Shown: in pieces, positions 55,060-64,000 of the stretch
Numbering within the stretch: the first letter of the stretch is position 1
How the letters are laid out: each line of letters starts with the position of its first letter
Assembly: GCA_021029095.1 (NCBI GenBank)
Contig: JAJOHG010000010.1
Location: forward strand, 248,001-312,000
From: Phellopilus nigrolimitatus
Taxonomy: Eukaryota; Basidiomycota; Agaricomycetes; Hymenochaetales; Hymenochaetaceae
Reading direction: 5' to 3'
DNA: 64,000 nucleotides
Notes under the pieces: generated by a model
What the model was told of the DNA's origin: nothing
Seen by the model: only the letters and a program-made list of their open reading frames with translations
Database searches by the model: none
Translations under genes and position numbers: made by a program

Positions 55060-56376
55060 ATGGAAAGCGTCTTGAGACTTGCCGAGATCCTTGCCTGCCC
55101 ACCGTAAGCAGCCTATCGATCCGGCTCTTCTTCCAATCCTACCGTACAACCTTACCTTATAGAGAGACCATTGAACTTATCCCGGGAGATGGCCGCGAAT
55201 GGCTTGAATCGCACCCCGAGAATGAACACGCCCCTTTCCTCTTCCTTGAGGGACATCTCGGAGTCCCAGAGAAGATTCTCTACCAGTCCTACTTGCTGTC
55301 TGTCAAGACCCTCGGAGAACCCAAGAAATCTATACAGACTCTAGACGGCAGGAATTTGGCATCAAAGCTCACGCGAGTTATCCTCCTCGCGAACCCTGCG
55401 CACCAGTCCGTGCTGAATGCCAGGAAAAGAATTTTACTCGGTGAAGCCGACATTCAGCGAGCGTGCCACGACGAGCTCGCGTTTATAGCCTCTCTTCTGT
55501 CGGCGAGGCAATGCTCGAAAGTGTCTACGTTATGGCATCACCGACGAGCCCTTCTGTCCGTCCTTTCCTCGCAATCAGCCTCTTACGTTCTCAAGCCTTT
55601 CGATCATCGACTCGCAGACGAACACTTTGAAGCGACTGCCAACTTGCTCTCGGTCTCCCTCTTACGCACCGAGCTCGACGTCGCCGCACGCGCATGCGAG
55701 ATCTACCCGCGTAACTACTACGCATGGCACCACCGGCGCTCTGCATGCGGGCATGTGCCGCAGCGGCTCGTGCGCAGCCAGGCACTCGCGCGCCAGAGAT
55801 CGTTTCGCTTCTGAAAGACGAGCTCGCCTCGCTGGAGCGCTGGATCGACCGACACGTTTCTGACCACTCGGCGGTGGATTATATTTGCCTGGTCGTCGAG
55901 GAACTGCGTTCCCCCGGGCTGGGAGCGGACGCGGTTGCGGACTGCGTAGAGAGGTGCAGACGGCATGCGCTCGGCCTTGTCAGATCGTATCCGTCGCATG
56001 AAGCGTTATGGCTATACGTGCGCCGGACAATGGTCATGGAGGGTATGAGTCGAATCAGTGAAGGGAGCACCTTAGATCCGATTGAGCAAGCACAGGAGGG
56101 CGTGAAGACCATCCTTCAGGCTGCCAAACAGAGGTATGATCAGCCAGACAAACTGGATCCAGAGACAGAACTTGTGATCAGACATGCATTGCGATTTCTT
56201 CTGTGGAGTGCAAAGACCGTACGTTGGTTTTGACCAATGTGCACGAAACGACTATTGATGATCCGGAATTGCAGCATGGTAAACTAAATGTCAGCGGTGC
56301 AGAATTACGAATAGTCAATGGAAAGCCTTCGAACAAAGCCTTCGAAGACCTCGTGTTGCACTTGGCAAACGCGTGA
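55060..56376 (+). CDS. Protein prenyltransferase alpha-subunit repeat protein (PTAR1 type), one frame correction needed
   Basis: Exon 1 (55060-55103) encodes MESVLRLAEILACP. Intron 1 ends in TTATAG near 55162. Exon 2 continues PETIELIPGDGREWLESH. Repeats of the PPTA type follow: LWHHRRALLSVL, LLRTELDVAARACEIYPRNY with YAWHHRR, and SYPSHEALWLYVRR. The reading frame slips once near 55738-55742, after HHRR, continuing LCMRACAAAARAQPG to EIVSLLKDELASLERW. The last intron (GTACG...TGCAG, about 56220-56276) precedes an exon ending LVLHLANA. A TTG upstream of the ATG was rejected. PTAR1-like proteins form part of a geranylgeranyltransferase (type 3) acting on Ykt6/FBXL2-like targets in animals; function in fungi is inferred. 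It converges on the Hrd3-like gene with 57 bases between stop codons. Confidence 0.72.
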
Positions 56377-56432
56377 GATAAAATATAGGTTTATTCCTTC
56401 CTATGTTACACGTACATCGGACATCATACCCG

Positions 56433-59400
56433 TCATCGCATCACAGCCCATTCGTCTCTCGCAGGATCACCGGGCGGGGGGAAGGCCCCGCCTGCATCGC
56501 CCGCGTTCTGCGGCTGGGCGCCGCGCGCCGCGCGTTCCTCCTCTTCCCTCCGCCGGCGGTCGAACCACCGCCCACGGGCGTACATGAGCACGGACACCGT
56601 GAGGCACAGCGCGACGAGGAGCATCGTCTCCGCGAAGTCGTCCGCATCGGCCTCGGCCTCCTCGCCCCGGCGCCCCGGCCCGCGTATCGCTCCGTCGAAG
56701 TAGTCCTCTGGGCCGAAGTCGCTGTCGCGCTCGTTCTCGGCGTTGCGCCGGTCGCGCGCCCACTGTACGCATACGGAAAAAGAAAAGTCGGAACGAGTAA
56801 TATAGCGAATAAAGAGTAGAAAGACTGACCTGAATAGGATCATCCTCTTCGCGGAGTCGCTGCTGCTCGGCTGCTCGGATGCGCCTTTTGTGGTCATCTC
56901 GAGCTTTCCCTTTATACCATTGTGAATCATCAGAGGTTTCCAAGTATTCGTCTTCTGTCTGCTGAGTGGTGATCACACCATCATGATCCTCCTGAGCTCC
57001 GTCGAGGGTCTTCGGGTCTTTCTGAGGTTCAGAATCTGTAGGGAGAGTAGTTAGAATGATTTTTAAAGAAAGCCGATGTACAACTGAGAATAACCTTCTT
57101 CGGACCAGAAGGAAAGTCCATTCTTCCCGCCCATCATTGTATGCCAAATGCTACGAGCATGAAGCTTGATTAAGGATAAGACAACAGGCAAGTAAGCCTC
57201 GCTATTTGTCTCGAGGGCGAGATCGTAATGCCGCTTTGCAAGGTGAAAATCCTGTCCGGAATATTCGTGAACACAATGTAACTAAAGTATGCGATTTGCA
57301 CGGGAGCACGAGACCCACCTGCGGCACGCCGACACCATTCTCGTACATCCATCCGAGATTCCACATCGCGAGCGCGCTGGCCTGCGTGTCGACAGGCAGA
57401 CTGATAGAACGCCGCTGCGCGCTCCCAACGCATTTCGTCCGGCTCATCCGGCACTCCGAGCCCGTGGTAGTAGTAGTCGCCGACCTTGACCAGCGCGTCC
57501 ACATTGCGCTGAAACGCGGAGCGCGTCCATTGCGTGAGCGCGAGTCGCGCAGTGTCGTTCGATGGCGTGCTCGGCGCAAAGCGCGTCAGGCGCAGGATGC
57601 TTTTATCTGGTCACAGGCAACAAAGGGAGGAATCAACAAACCTCCTTGAAACGCAGTCGGAAGTAAACCCACCTTGATCGAGGATGTATGCCAAGTTGTT
57701 CTGCGCTGTCTCGATGCCCCTTTCAGATGCGATCCACCATCTGAGCATCGCGTCCTCCTTCGCCCTTTCCGTCCCGATCTTCCAGCGCACCTCGCCGTCA
57801 CGCACGGGATCGTCCGCCCATGCGCCGCGCTCCGCGACGAGTTTGTAGTACGATACCGCCATCGAGCAGGAGCTTTGCGTATGATGCGGCGGGCTCGCAG
57901 GGTTCTGCGCGGCCGCGGAATGGATCTCGGCGAGGTAGTAGTATGGCTCGAAGGGCGAGCCATGGCGAATAGCGCTTTCGAAGAATTGCGCGGCAAGTTT
58001 GAGGTCACCCTTCTCTACATAACCACATTGATCCAGTTTCAATCATCCGATTATAAAAGAAATAAATCGGTGAACTCACGGAATTGATATTTGCCTACGT
58101 TCACCTGGGCCTCTGCAAGCTCGAAGTTTGCCGCGGTACCAAAGTAAGCAAGCGCCTTCTTCATATCCTTCTTGCCATCAACGAGGCCGTCTCTCCAAAT
58201 AATGCCAAGCCCATTATTGCACTCCTTCTCGCTATGCTCAGCGCCGCGCTCGAACCACATCTTCGCCATCGCCGCATCCTGCTTCACGCCCTCACCACGG
58301 AGGTACATGCGCCCCAAGAAGCCCGCGGACGCCGCCGCGAAGCTCAACGTGCCGTCGTCCTTCTGCTCCTGCTTCGGCGGTGGTGTCGGCACGCCCGGCG
58401 CGTCGCGCGGCCAGATCTGGCGTGCGATGCGCAGGAAATAAGCGCGTGCGCGCGTGTAGTCGCGCGGGATGGCCCCGACGCCCTCAGCACCAGACGCGGC
58501 CCCGCCGGGAAGGGCGTAGATCGAGCCCTGGTAGAATATCTTGCCCAGGCGGTACGCAAAGTCGATCTCGCCGCGGTCGGCGTTGAACTACGGCAAAACA
58601 CAAATCAGTTCACAGCAGCCAACCGCGTGCACAATGTAATTATTTGCATACCATGTAGTACTCCAGAACGTCTTCCCATGTCTCCCCGGCTTGGCGTGCA
58701 GACGCGGCTTTGATCACTGGCCTGTGCGCGTTCAAGCCTGTGGATGCGACGCTTGCGCCTGGCCCGTACGCGCCGCCGTCGAGGTCTGAAAGCCTCGTGG
58801 TTGTATGCAAGAGCGTGCGGCCGCCTGGCGGCCCAGACAGAAACTTGGCCATCGCTGCAAAGAAATCGTGTAAGAACGTCGTCGTCGGATATGAAGCAGC
58901 GGGGGCTTACATTGCTCAGCGGCCATCTGATACCACTCGAGGGCGTGCATGCAGTCGTCGTTCACGCTGATTCCTGCCCAGTGTCTGTACCCGAGGGCCA
59001 TCTGCGCGCCCTGGTCGCCGCCATGCGCAGCGAACGTGTAGTACAAAAGCGCCTTTGCCTGGTCGACGTCGACGATGTCGTTGTAGCCCGTCGCGTGGAA
59101 GAACGCAAGCACAGACTGCGAGGTCGCGTTGCCGGTCAGCGCTGCGTGCGTAGAGTATGCTTCATACGCGCGCGTGACGTTATGGAGCAAGGGGGAGAGA
59201 TGGAACTGCCAAGTACACACTGAGTCCTGGTAATAACAGTAGGACAGTGGCGCGACGCACCAAGGAAATGTGAGCGAGCTTATACAACGCATCCATATGT
59301 CCCAAGTCGACGGCATGCTCCAGCAGATCGACGACCTTCACCGCCTTCCCGCGCAACTCCTCCTCCTTCTTCTTCCCCGCCGCCCAGCCATCTCTGCCCA

Positions 59401-59955
59401 ACCCGATACTGAGGAAACGCGGCACCCACGACTGCTGGCGCAGTTTGTATATGATGCGTATCGTGCTCGCAATCGGCCCCTGCTGGTTGGGGAAGAGCGC
59501 TGCGAATATCGAGTTCGGCTGGGCATCGAGGAGGCCCGGGGTGTGCTGCGGAGGGTATGCAGCGATGGTCGCGAGCGTCTGCAAGGCTTGTTTGTAGGCC
59601 TTGTTCGCTGCATGTCGCGTCCGCTGTCAGTTGTTTTTCCGCATTTCAATATAACAGAGATTGCACTTGCCCTCTGCCGTGCTGTTGTACTGGGGTGTTG
59701 CTGTAACTGCAGCACCTTGAGACACTGGCGCCGCGCTTGGTGTGAGCGAAGGCGACGCGTCCTGTGTTTCTAGCAATCAGCAAGGGGCCGGCCGGCGTCA
59801 CAAGCATACTTACTCACCGTCTCCGACAACGCCAGCGACTGCCCGCCCGCAACATCCCCACTTCCTCCAACCGACGACAGCGTTGCGAGCACGACAACGC
59901 AGAAGCCGATCCAGCTGGCCTTCCGCCGACTGGTCCGCGAACGCGACACCGACAT
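56433..59955 (-). CDS. Sel1-repeat ER membrane protein, Hrd3/Sel1L type (ERAD)
   Basis: Starts MSVSRSRTSRRKASW then a signal/anchor WIGFCVVVLATLSSV. Many Sel1-like repeats follow: LEHAVDLGHMDALYKLAHIS, AHGGDQGAQMALGYRHWAG, EIDFAYRLGKIFYQGS, FLGRMYLRGEGVKQDAAMA, KMWFERGAEH, IGTERAKEDAMLRWW, VKVGDYYYHGLGV, NLGWMYENGVGVPQ, HLAKRHYDLALE. A C-terminal membrane segment (ETMLLVALCLTVSVLMYARGR) and a basic cytosolic tail end it. This order fits Hrd3/Sel1L, the lumenal partner of the Hrd1 ubiquitin ligase in ER-associated degradation. About ten introns occur. One single-base shift is needed near 57395 (between QSAC and DTQASALAMW). Exon 2 seems to end at a GGCAAG or GTGCAA donor; I could not decide. 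Confidence 0.82.
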
Positions 59956-60189
59956 CGCTCAAATTCTCAAAAGACGCTCCTAAGGTAACTGGTTCTTCAA
60001 AAGAGAGGTGCAGCAGCGTTTTATATGTTACAGATGGCGGACTGCAGGTGCAGTGGGTGCAAGCAAAGGCTCGCTCGCGAATTGCGTTCGACACGTAGTG
60101 CTTTCAGGCAGTCACGTGCATTTGAAAGGCAAGCGCGATCGCCGATCATTGCGCGCAACACCACATGCTCAGACATACTGAGTATATCG

Positions 60190-61260
60190 TATAATGATGG
60201 AAATAATTCTACTAGTGTGCCAACAGAATTTTAATCTATATAAAGTGTTTCAGGGCATGAAAATCTCTGTCAGACCCAAGAAATACCTTGTTGAAAGGCA
60301 ATCTCTACAATATCAAGAAGCAAGGAACAAGGTCAAAGACAAGCAAAGCAAGGGCAGGGGGAAATGGTTACAAAATAAATAAATCAGTTGACATGCTCAA
60401 ATAATGTCCCATATCCCTTCAGAGAAACTCCCTTATTTTTGAGCCATTTGGTCAAATAATTATGTCTATAGGTGCTGTTGCCAGCATCCCTAATGGCTTG
60501 TAAAGCCTTCTTCACCTTTGCTCTTGAAGGCGACTCCTGCATGGAAACAAGTAGCTCTGATGTAAAATTAGCAAGGACTGAAGCCCTAATTTATAGAAAC
60601 TATGACCCACCAGCCCTTATTTCCTCACCTCTCTGATTAAGGTGAAGTCTTTTCATGCCAGCCATATATCACCAAGTTCTACATCATGATGGGATATTTT
60701 ATTATCATCATTATCCTTTGGTCAGCTGCTGCTACTATTGATGGATGAATCACCACCACTCACAATATGTGTGATGCTCACAGTCCGCAATGTGATGACT
60801 AATCCTATGACCGATAATAGCCTTTTATGGTAGGGGTGCCTTCCAGCTGTCCAGCCTATGGCTTGGAGAGCAAAATCAGAAGGATACTCCTTTAGATCTC
60901 CTCTTAAGAGACATACCTTGTATATATGGGTCAATGAGTGTGGTGGTTGGGGCTAAGACCCTCTGTGCCGTCCCAAAAGGGTGGTGCATCTTCAGCCCTC
61001 CGCACGTGCATGAGCCATATGCAGAAAAGGCAATGGCATGGACCTACAGAGGGTGCGAAGCCCGTGGCTATGCCATGTGGCTGTTCACAATCATGGAAGC
61101 ACTGCGGGCATTCACTTAGAATATAGTATACTCAAGTCATAAGAGAAAGGCAGAGACACTGCTGCAGAAAAAAATAAGATAAAAGTGTGTCCTAATGTCA
61201 TGGGACAGCCTGGTATTTTTTAGAATATTTTATTAGATTTATTTGGGTTTATTTGAATTG
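60190..61260. mobile_element. CpG-starved relic, probably a decayed transposon
   Basis: Over about 1.07 kb I count only around nine CpG dinucleotides, whereas flanking genes have many per hundred bases; TpG and CpA are abundant. This is the mark of long-term cytosine methylation followed by deamination, usual for fungal transposons. On the minus strand, coding-like remains are visible: HIYKVCLLRGDLKEYPSDF and IGWTAGRHPYHKRLL (about 60840-60930), then ESPSRAKVKKALQAIRDAG and STYRHNYLTKWLKNKG ending FEHVN (60380-60540). I recognise no transposase or reverse transcriptase motif and no terminal repeats, so the class is unknown. An unusual host gene with low CpG is a less likely alternative. Confidence 0.5.
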
Positions 61261-62361
61261 GGAAGGTGTTTCACACACTCAAGTTTACGGTTGCGTTCAG
61301 AACCGAAGAGTACCAAAGCTTATGTAATGCACATGCGGGAACATTCTCTGCTTGCATATAATCAGCCTCTAAAGTTGCTTTCTAAACTAGTTCAGTTCTT
61401 CTAGTTCTCGGGGACGGACAAGTTTGCTGTAAGCTATACAATCTTTCCCCAGGACTTGACGAGAACTATGATCGGGTCGGGCACACCTCAATCCACATCG
61501 GAAACACGGGCAAATGACTTTTTTTTTGATAAAGAAAACTGCATAAAGTACATGTGTGCCAAGAAATACAAGTTCACGCATGATGGCTGAAATAAACTGT
61601 GCATACACAACTGCAGCTGTGGAACAAACTGTATGCGCTCGAGCGCTGCAAGACCTTAGTCCCGAGATTGTCCGAAAAAATCCGGGGGTGGGGATAGCCG
61701 AGACGACGGATTTGCGGGGGTGAGGAGCGCGGTCGGAGCAGGTTGGAGCGAGCGGCCGAACGCAGCGGCAGCGGCGGGGAGAGAGCGTTACCCGGTAGAA
61801 ACGGACTCGACCGGACATAATCACAAGAAAAGCGTCATCCGGAAACGAGAAAAATTTTACAGCTCAGTCCGGCTTGAGAAGACGATCGTTGTTGGGAGAT
61901 AGATAGCTATGTAGCGGAGAGCAAACAATGCTCGAAGAAGAGATCACTGTTCGTTTTTCCCCGAGGACAGCGGTGTGGAGGAGGTTGAGCGGGGGGAGCA
62001 GGCGGATGCGGAGACAGTGCGGGTCTTCCCGACGGAGGCCCATCCGCACGCACAAATCACGCGCAAGCGCGTTTCCACTGCCCCGCATCCTCGGAGTCGG
62101 AATATCTGCTAGTAACCTAAACGAAGCCAGGGATGACTATAGGTCCACGCAATAATATGACGGAGCGTGCTTATAGCGGTCCTGTTCGAAACCCTGTCCT
62201 CTCTTCTCCTCCCCTCCCCCCTTTGCTTTTCTCTTCCCCGACGTCTGCAACCACCTCAGGCGCGACGAAACGACGACGACGACAACGACGACGACGACGG
62301 CTCGCCGAGACTAGCGGACCGCAGAGTTTGACACCGACACCGGAGGCGCCCAGCGCTTGCC
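61261..62361. other. Upstream region of the Sfc1-type carrier
   Basis: The DNA returns to normal CpG content. It has no gene I can support. A pyrimidine-rich stretch (62195-62240) and the ACG repeat lie just before the start codon, as expected for a promoter and 5' UTR. Confidence 0.35.
62270..62300 (+). repeat. (ACG)n microsatellite in the 5' UTR of the carrier gene
   Basis: About ten ACG units with one CAA interruption, ending 62 bases before the carrier start codon. In the mRNA it would be a short GAC/ACG-rich leader. Confidence 0.8.
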
Positions 62362-63809
62362 ATGCCGCGGACCGACAGCAAGAAGCCCGTCGGGTTTGCC
62401 ACGCACATCACTGCGGGCGGCCTCGCCGGTGCGATGGAGGCGGTGAGTAGGTGCCCGTCGTTCGGTGGTGCACGCACGCGCTGGATGGACGTCGCTGACA
62501 GCTCTCCTCGTTCTCGTCGGTGCTGCCGCCGCCCAGCTCGCCTGCCAGCCGCTCGACACCATAAAAGTGCGCATGCAGCTGTCCAAGTCGGGGCTCACGC
62601 CAGGCGTACGTCCCCTCCCCTCCTCCCTCCCCTCTCTTTTTCCTTTCGCGCCGCGCCGCCGCTCACCGCTCACCGCCCGGCGCATAACCAGACAAAGCCG
62701 CGCGGGTTCCTCGCGACGGGCGCGCAGATCGTGCAGCGCGAGACGCCGCTCGCGCTGTACAAGGGGCTCGGCGCGGTGCTCTCGGGCATCGTGCCCAAGA
62801 TGTCCATCCGCTTCGCGAGCTTCGAGGCGTACAAGGGCTGGCTCGCGAACGAGGAGGGCACGACGAACACGGGCCGCATATTCCTCGGTGCGCTCCCCCG
62901 TCCCTTTCTCTCATTACCATGAACCGTGAAGACGCTTTGCGGGGGTTCCTGACACTGACACACGGCAATGCAGCGGGCCTCGGCGCGGGCACGACGGAGG
63001 CGGTCGCGGTCGTGTGCCCGATGGAGGTCGTCAAGATCCGGCTGCAGGCGCAGTCGCACTCGCTCGCGGACCCGCTCGAGACGCCGCGCTACCGCAACGC
63101 GGGCCACGCCGTGTACACCATCGTGCGCGAGGAGGGCCTCGCCACGCTCTACCGCGGCGTCTCGCTCACCGCGCTCCGCCAGGCGACGAACCAGGGTGCG
63201 TGCGCGCTCTTTCCCCTTTCTCTCCGCGCTTAAATAAGTCCTCTCCGCTCAAATAAGAAAGTATACTGATTTGATTTTTTTTTTTGATTTTATTTCGTCT
63301 CAATTTCTTGGTTGGTTTTGGTGGACGCGCGCAGGCGCGAACTTCACAACGTACCAGGAGCTCAAGAAGTTCGCGCAGAAGCACCAGCCGCAGCAGACCG
63401 ACCAGCCCGAGCTGACCGCCCTGCCCGCCTGGCAGACGATGCTCATCGGCCTCGTGTCGGGCGCGATGGGGCCCTTCTCCAACGCGCCCATCGACACCAT
63501 CAAAACCCGTACGCCTTCCCTCCCTCCGTTCCCCCCCAATAAAATCAACATCTGACCCCCCTCCCCGTCTCCCCAGGCCTGCAAAAAACGTCCTACCCGC
63601 CGGGCACGTCCTCGTACGCGAAGATCGCGTCCATCACGCGCGAGATGTTCCGGCAGGAGGGCGCGCGCGCGTTCTACAAGGGCATCACGCCGCGCGTGCT
63701 GCGCGTCGCGCCCGGCCAGGCGGTCGTGTTCCCCGTGTACGAGAAGGTGAGCAGCGTGCTCGAGCGCGTGCAGGGCGCCGAGGAGCTCGGCGATACGTAT
63801 TCGGAGTGA
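62362..63809 (+). CDS. SFC1: Mitochondrial succinate/fumarate carrier (Sfc1/Acr1 type)
   Basis: Six exons (62362-62442, 62537-62605, 62692-62887, 62974-63195, 63335-63508, 63577-63809). The protein begins MPRTDSKKPVGFATHITAGG. The three solute-carrier signatures are complete: QPLDTIKVRMQLS, PMEVVKIRLQAQS and APIDTIKTRLQ. Sfc1-specific blocks follow known members: IVPKMSIRFASFEAYK, YRGVSLTALRQATNQGANF, GLVSGAMGPFSNAPIDT and YKGITPRVLRVAPGQAVVF. The carrier imports succinate into mitochondria in exchange for fumarate, linking peroxisomal or cytosolic glyoxylate cycle activity with gluconeogenesis. All splice sites are GT-AG and frames are intact. Codon GC is very high compared with the rest of the window. 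An ACG microsatellite lies in its leader. Confidence 0.92.
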
Positions 63810-64000
63810 GGCGCCCCCGGGCGCCGGGCGTGCGGAGATGCGTAGACTGGCTGGCTCTTTCTTTCGTTAATTGGATTTTCTTTCTTTCTTGAGCTTGAGC
63901 TTAGAGCGTGTACGGAACAGAGGAGTTTGAGGAGCGTGACCTGCGAACATGGAGAACGGGGGATTGTATGCGCTACATTTGTAAAATGGCGCTCTGTTCG
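63810..64000 (+). terminator. 3' flank of the carrier gene
   Basis: A short AT-richer stretch (TTTCTTTCGTTAATTGG and TTTCTTTCTTTCTTG, about 63860-63895) follows the stop codon and may carry the polyadenylation site. No further gene starts before the window ends. Confidence 0.3.

Noticed and set aside
62175..62200. TTCGAAAC motif resembling a tRNA T-arm upstream of the carrier gene
   Set aside because: No acceptor stem, D-arm or anticodon arm could be folded around it.
1..64000. CRISPR array, bacterial operon, or rRNA genes
   Set aside because: No regular spaced repeats, no operon structure and no rRNA-like sequence; spliced genes show eukaryotic nuclear DNA.

Overview
The window is nuclear DNA of a filamentous basidiomycete, most likely an Agaricomycete. 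Genes are dense and broken by many 45-70 base GT-AG introns, several exons are only 8-23 bases long, and the gene content fits: DUF6533-type membrane protein, GH5_7 mannanase, GH35, GH43, indoleamine dioxygenase, hypervirulence-associated Tudor proteins, and a SAP/F-box protein with Trp-Trp repeats. I cannot name the species.

Left arm (1-15.3 kb). After a decayed DUF6533-like membrane protein gene comes a minus-strand array of related genes, called A (4381-5226), B (7220-8126), C (11808-12648) and D (13379-15070). A, B and C encode proteins of 221, 229 and 210 residues with a SAP-like helical module split by an intron at the same place, an Asp/Glu-rich (B, C) or Ser/Thr-rich (A) middle, a KRK-type nuclear localisation signal beside a splice donor, and a basic C-terminal exon. 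D is a longer, more distant member. All four carry the same roughly 40 bp element upstream of the start codon. A promoter-like TATA block on the opposite strand lies just past the 3' ends of A, B and C. A diverged repeat recurs before A and B. An Old Yellow Enzyme gene sits inside the array on the plus strand. I regard this array as the best candidate for an undescribed system; its function is unknown.

Middle (15.3-34.8 kb). A gene-poor stretch leads to a secreted S10 serine carboxypeptidase, an oligoribonuclease, a TmpA-like integral membrane protein, nearly 5 kb with no gene I recognise, and a tandem pair of tiny DUF2945/HVA-Tudor genes with identical exon lengths. A GH43 glycosidase converges on the pair.

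Right-middle (34.8-51.5 kb). A GH35 beta-galactosidase lies upstream of the GH43 in the same orientation. Then come a SAP/F-box/WW-repeat protein, a trypsin-like peptidase divergent from a TIGR02452/PARG-like protein, a DEK-C/SWIB chromatin protein divergent from a hydroxyacid dehydrogenase, and a GH5_7 endomannanase.

Right arm (51.5-64 kb). Indoleamine 2,3-dioxygenase, a PTAR1-type prenyltransferase-alpha repeat protein convergent with a Hrd3/Sel1L ERAD subunit, a CpG-starved relic (about 60.2-61.26 kb), and a mitochondrial succinate/fumarate carrier (Sfc1 type).

Caution on quality: at least eight genes, including likely housekeeping ones, need single-base frame corrections to read through. 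This looks more like residual assembly indels than like eight pseudogenes, but I cannot separate the two from one sequence. For those genes the extents are sound and the exact protein is not.
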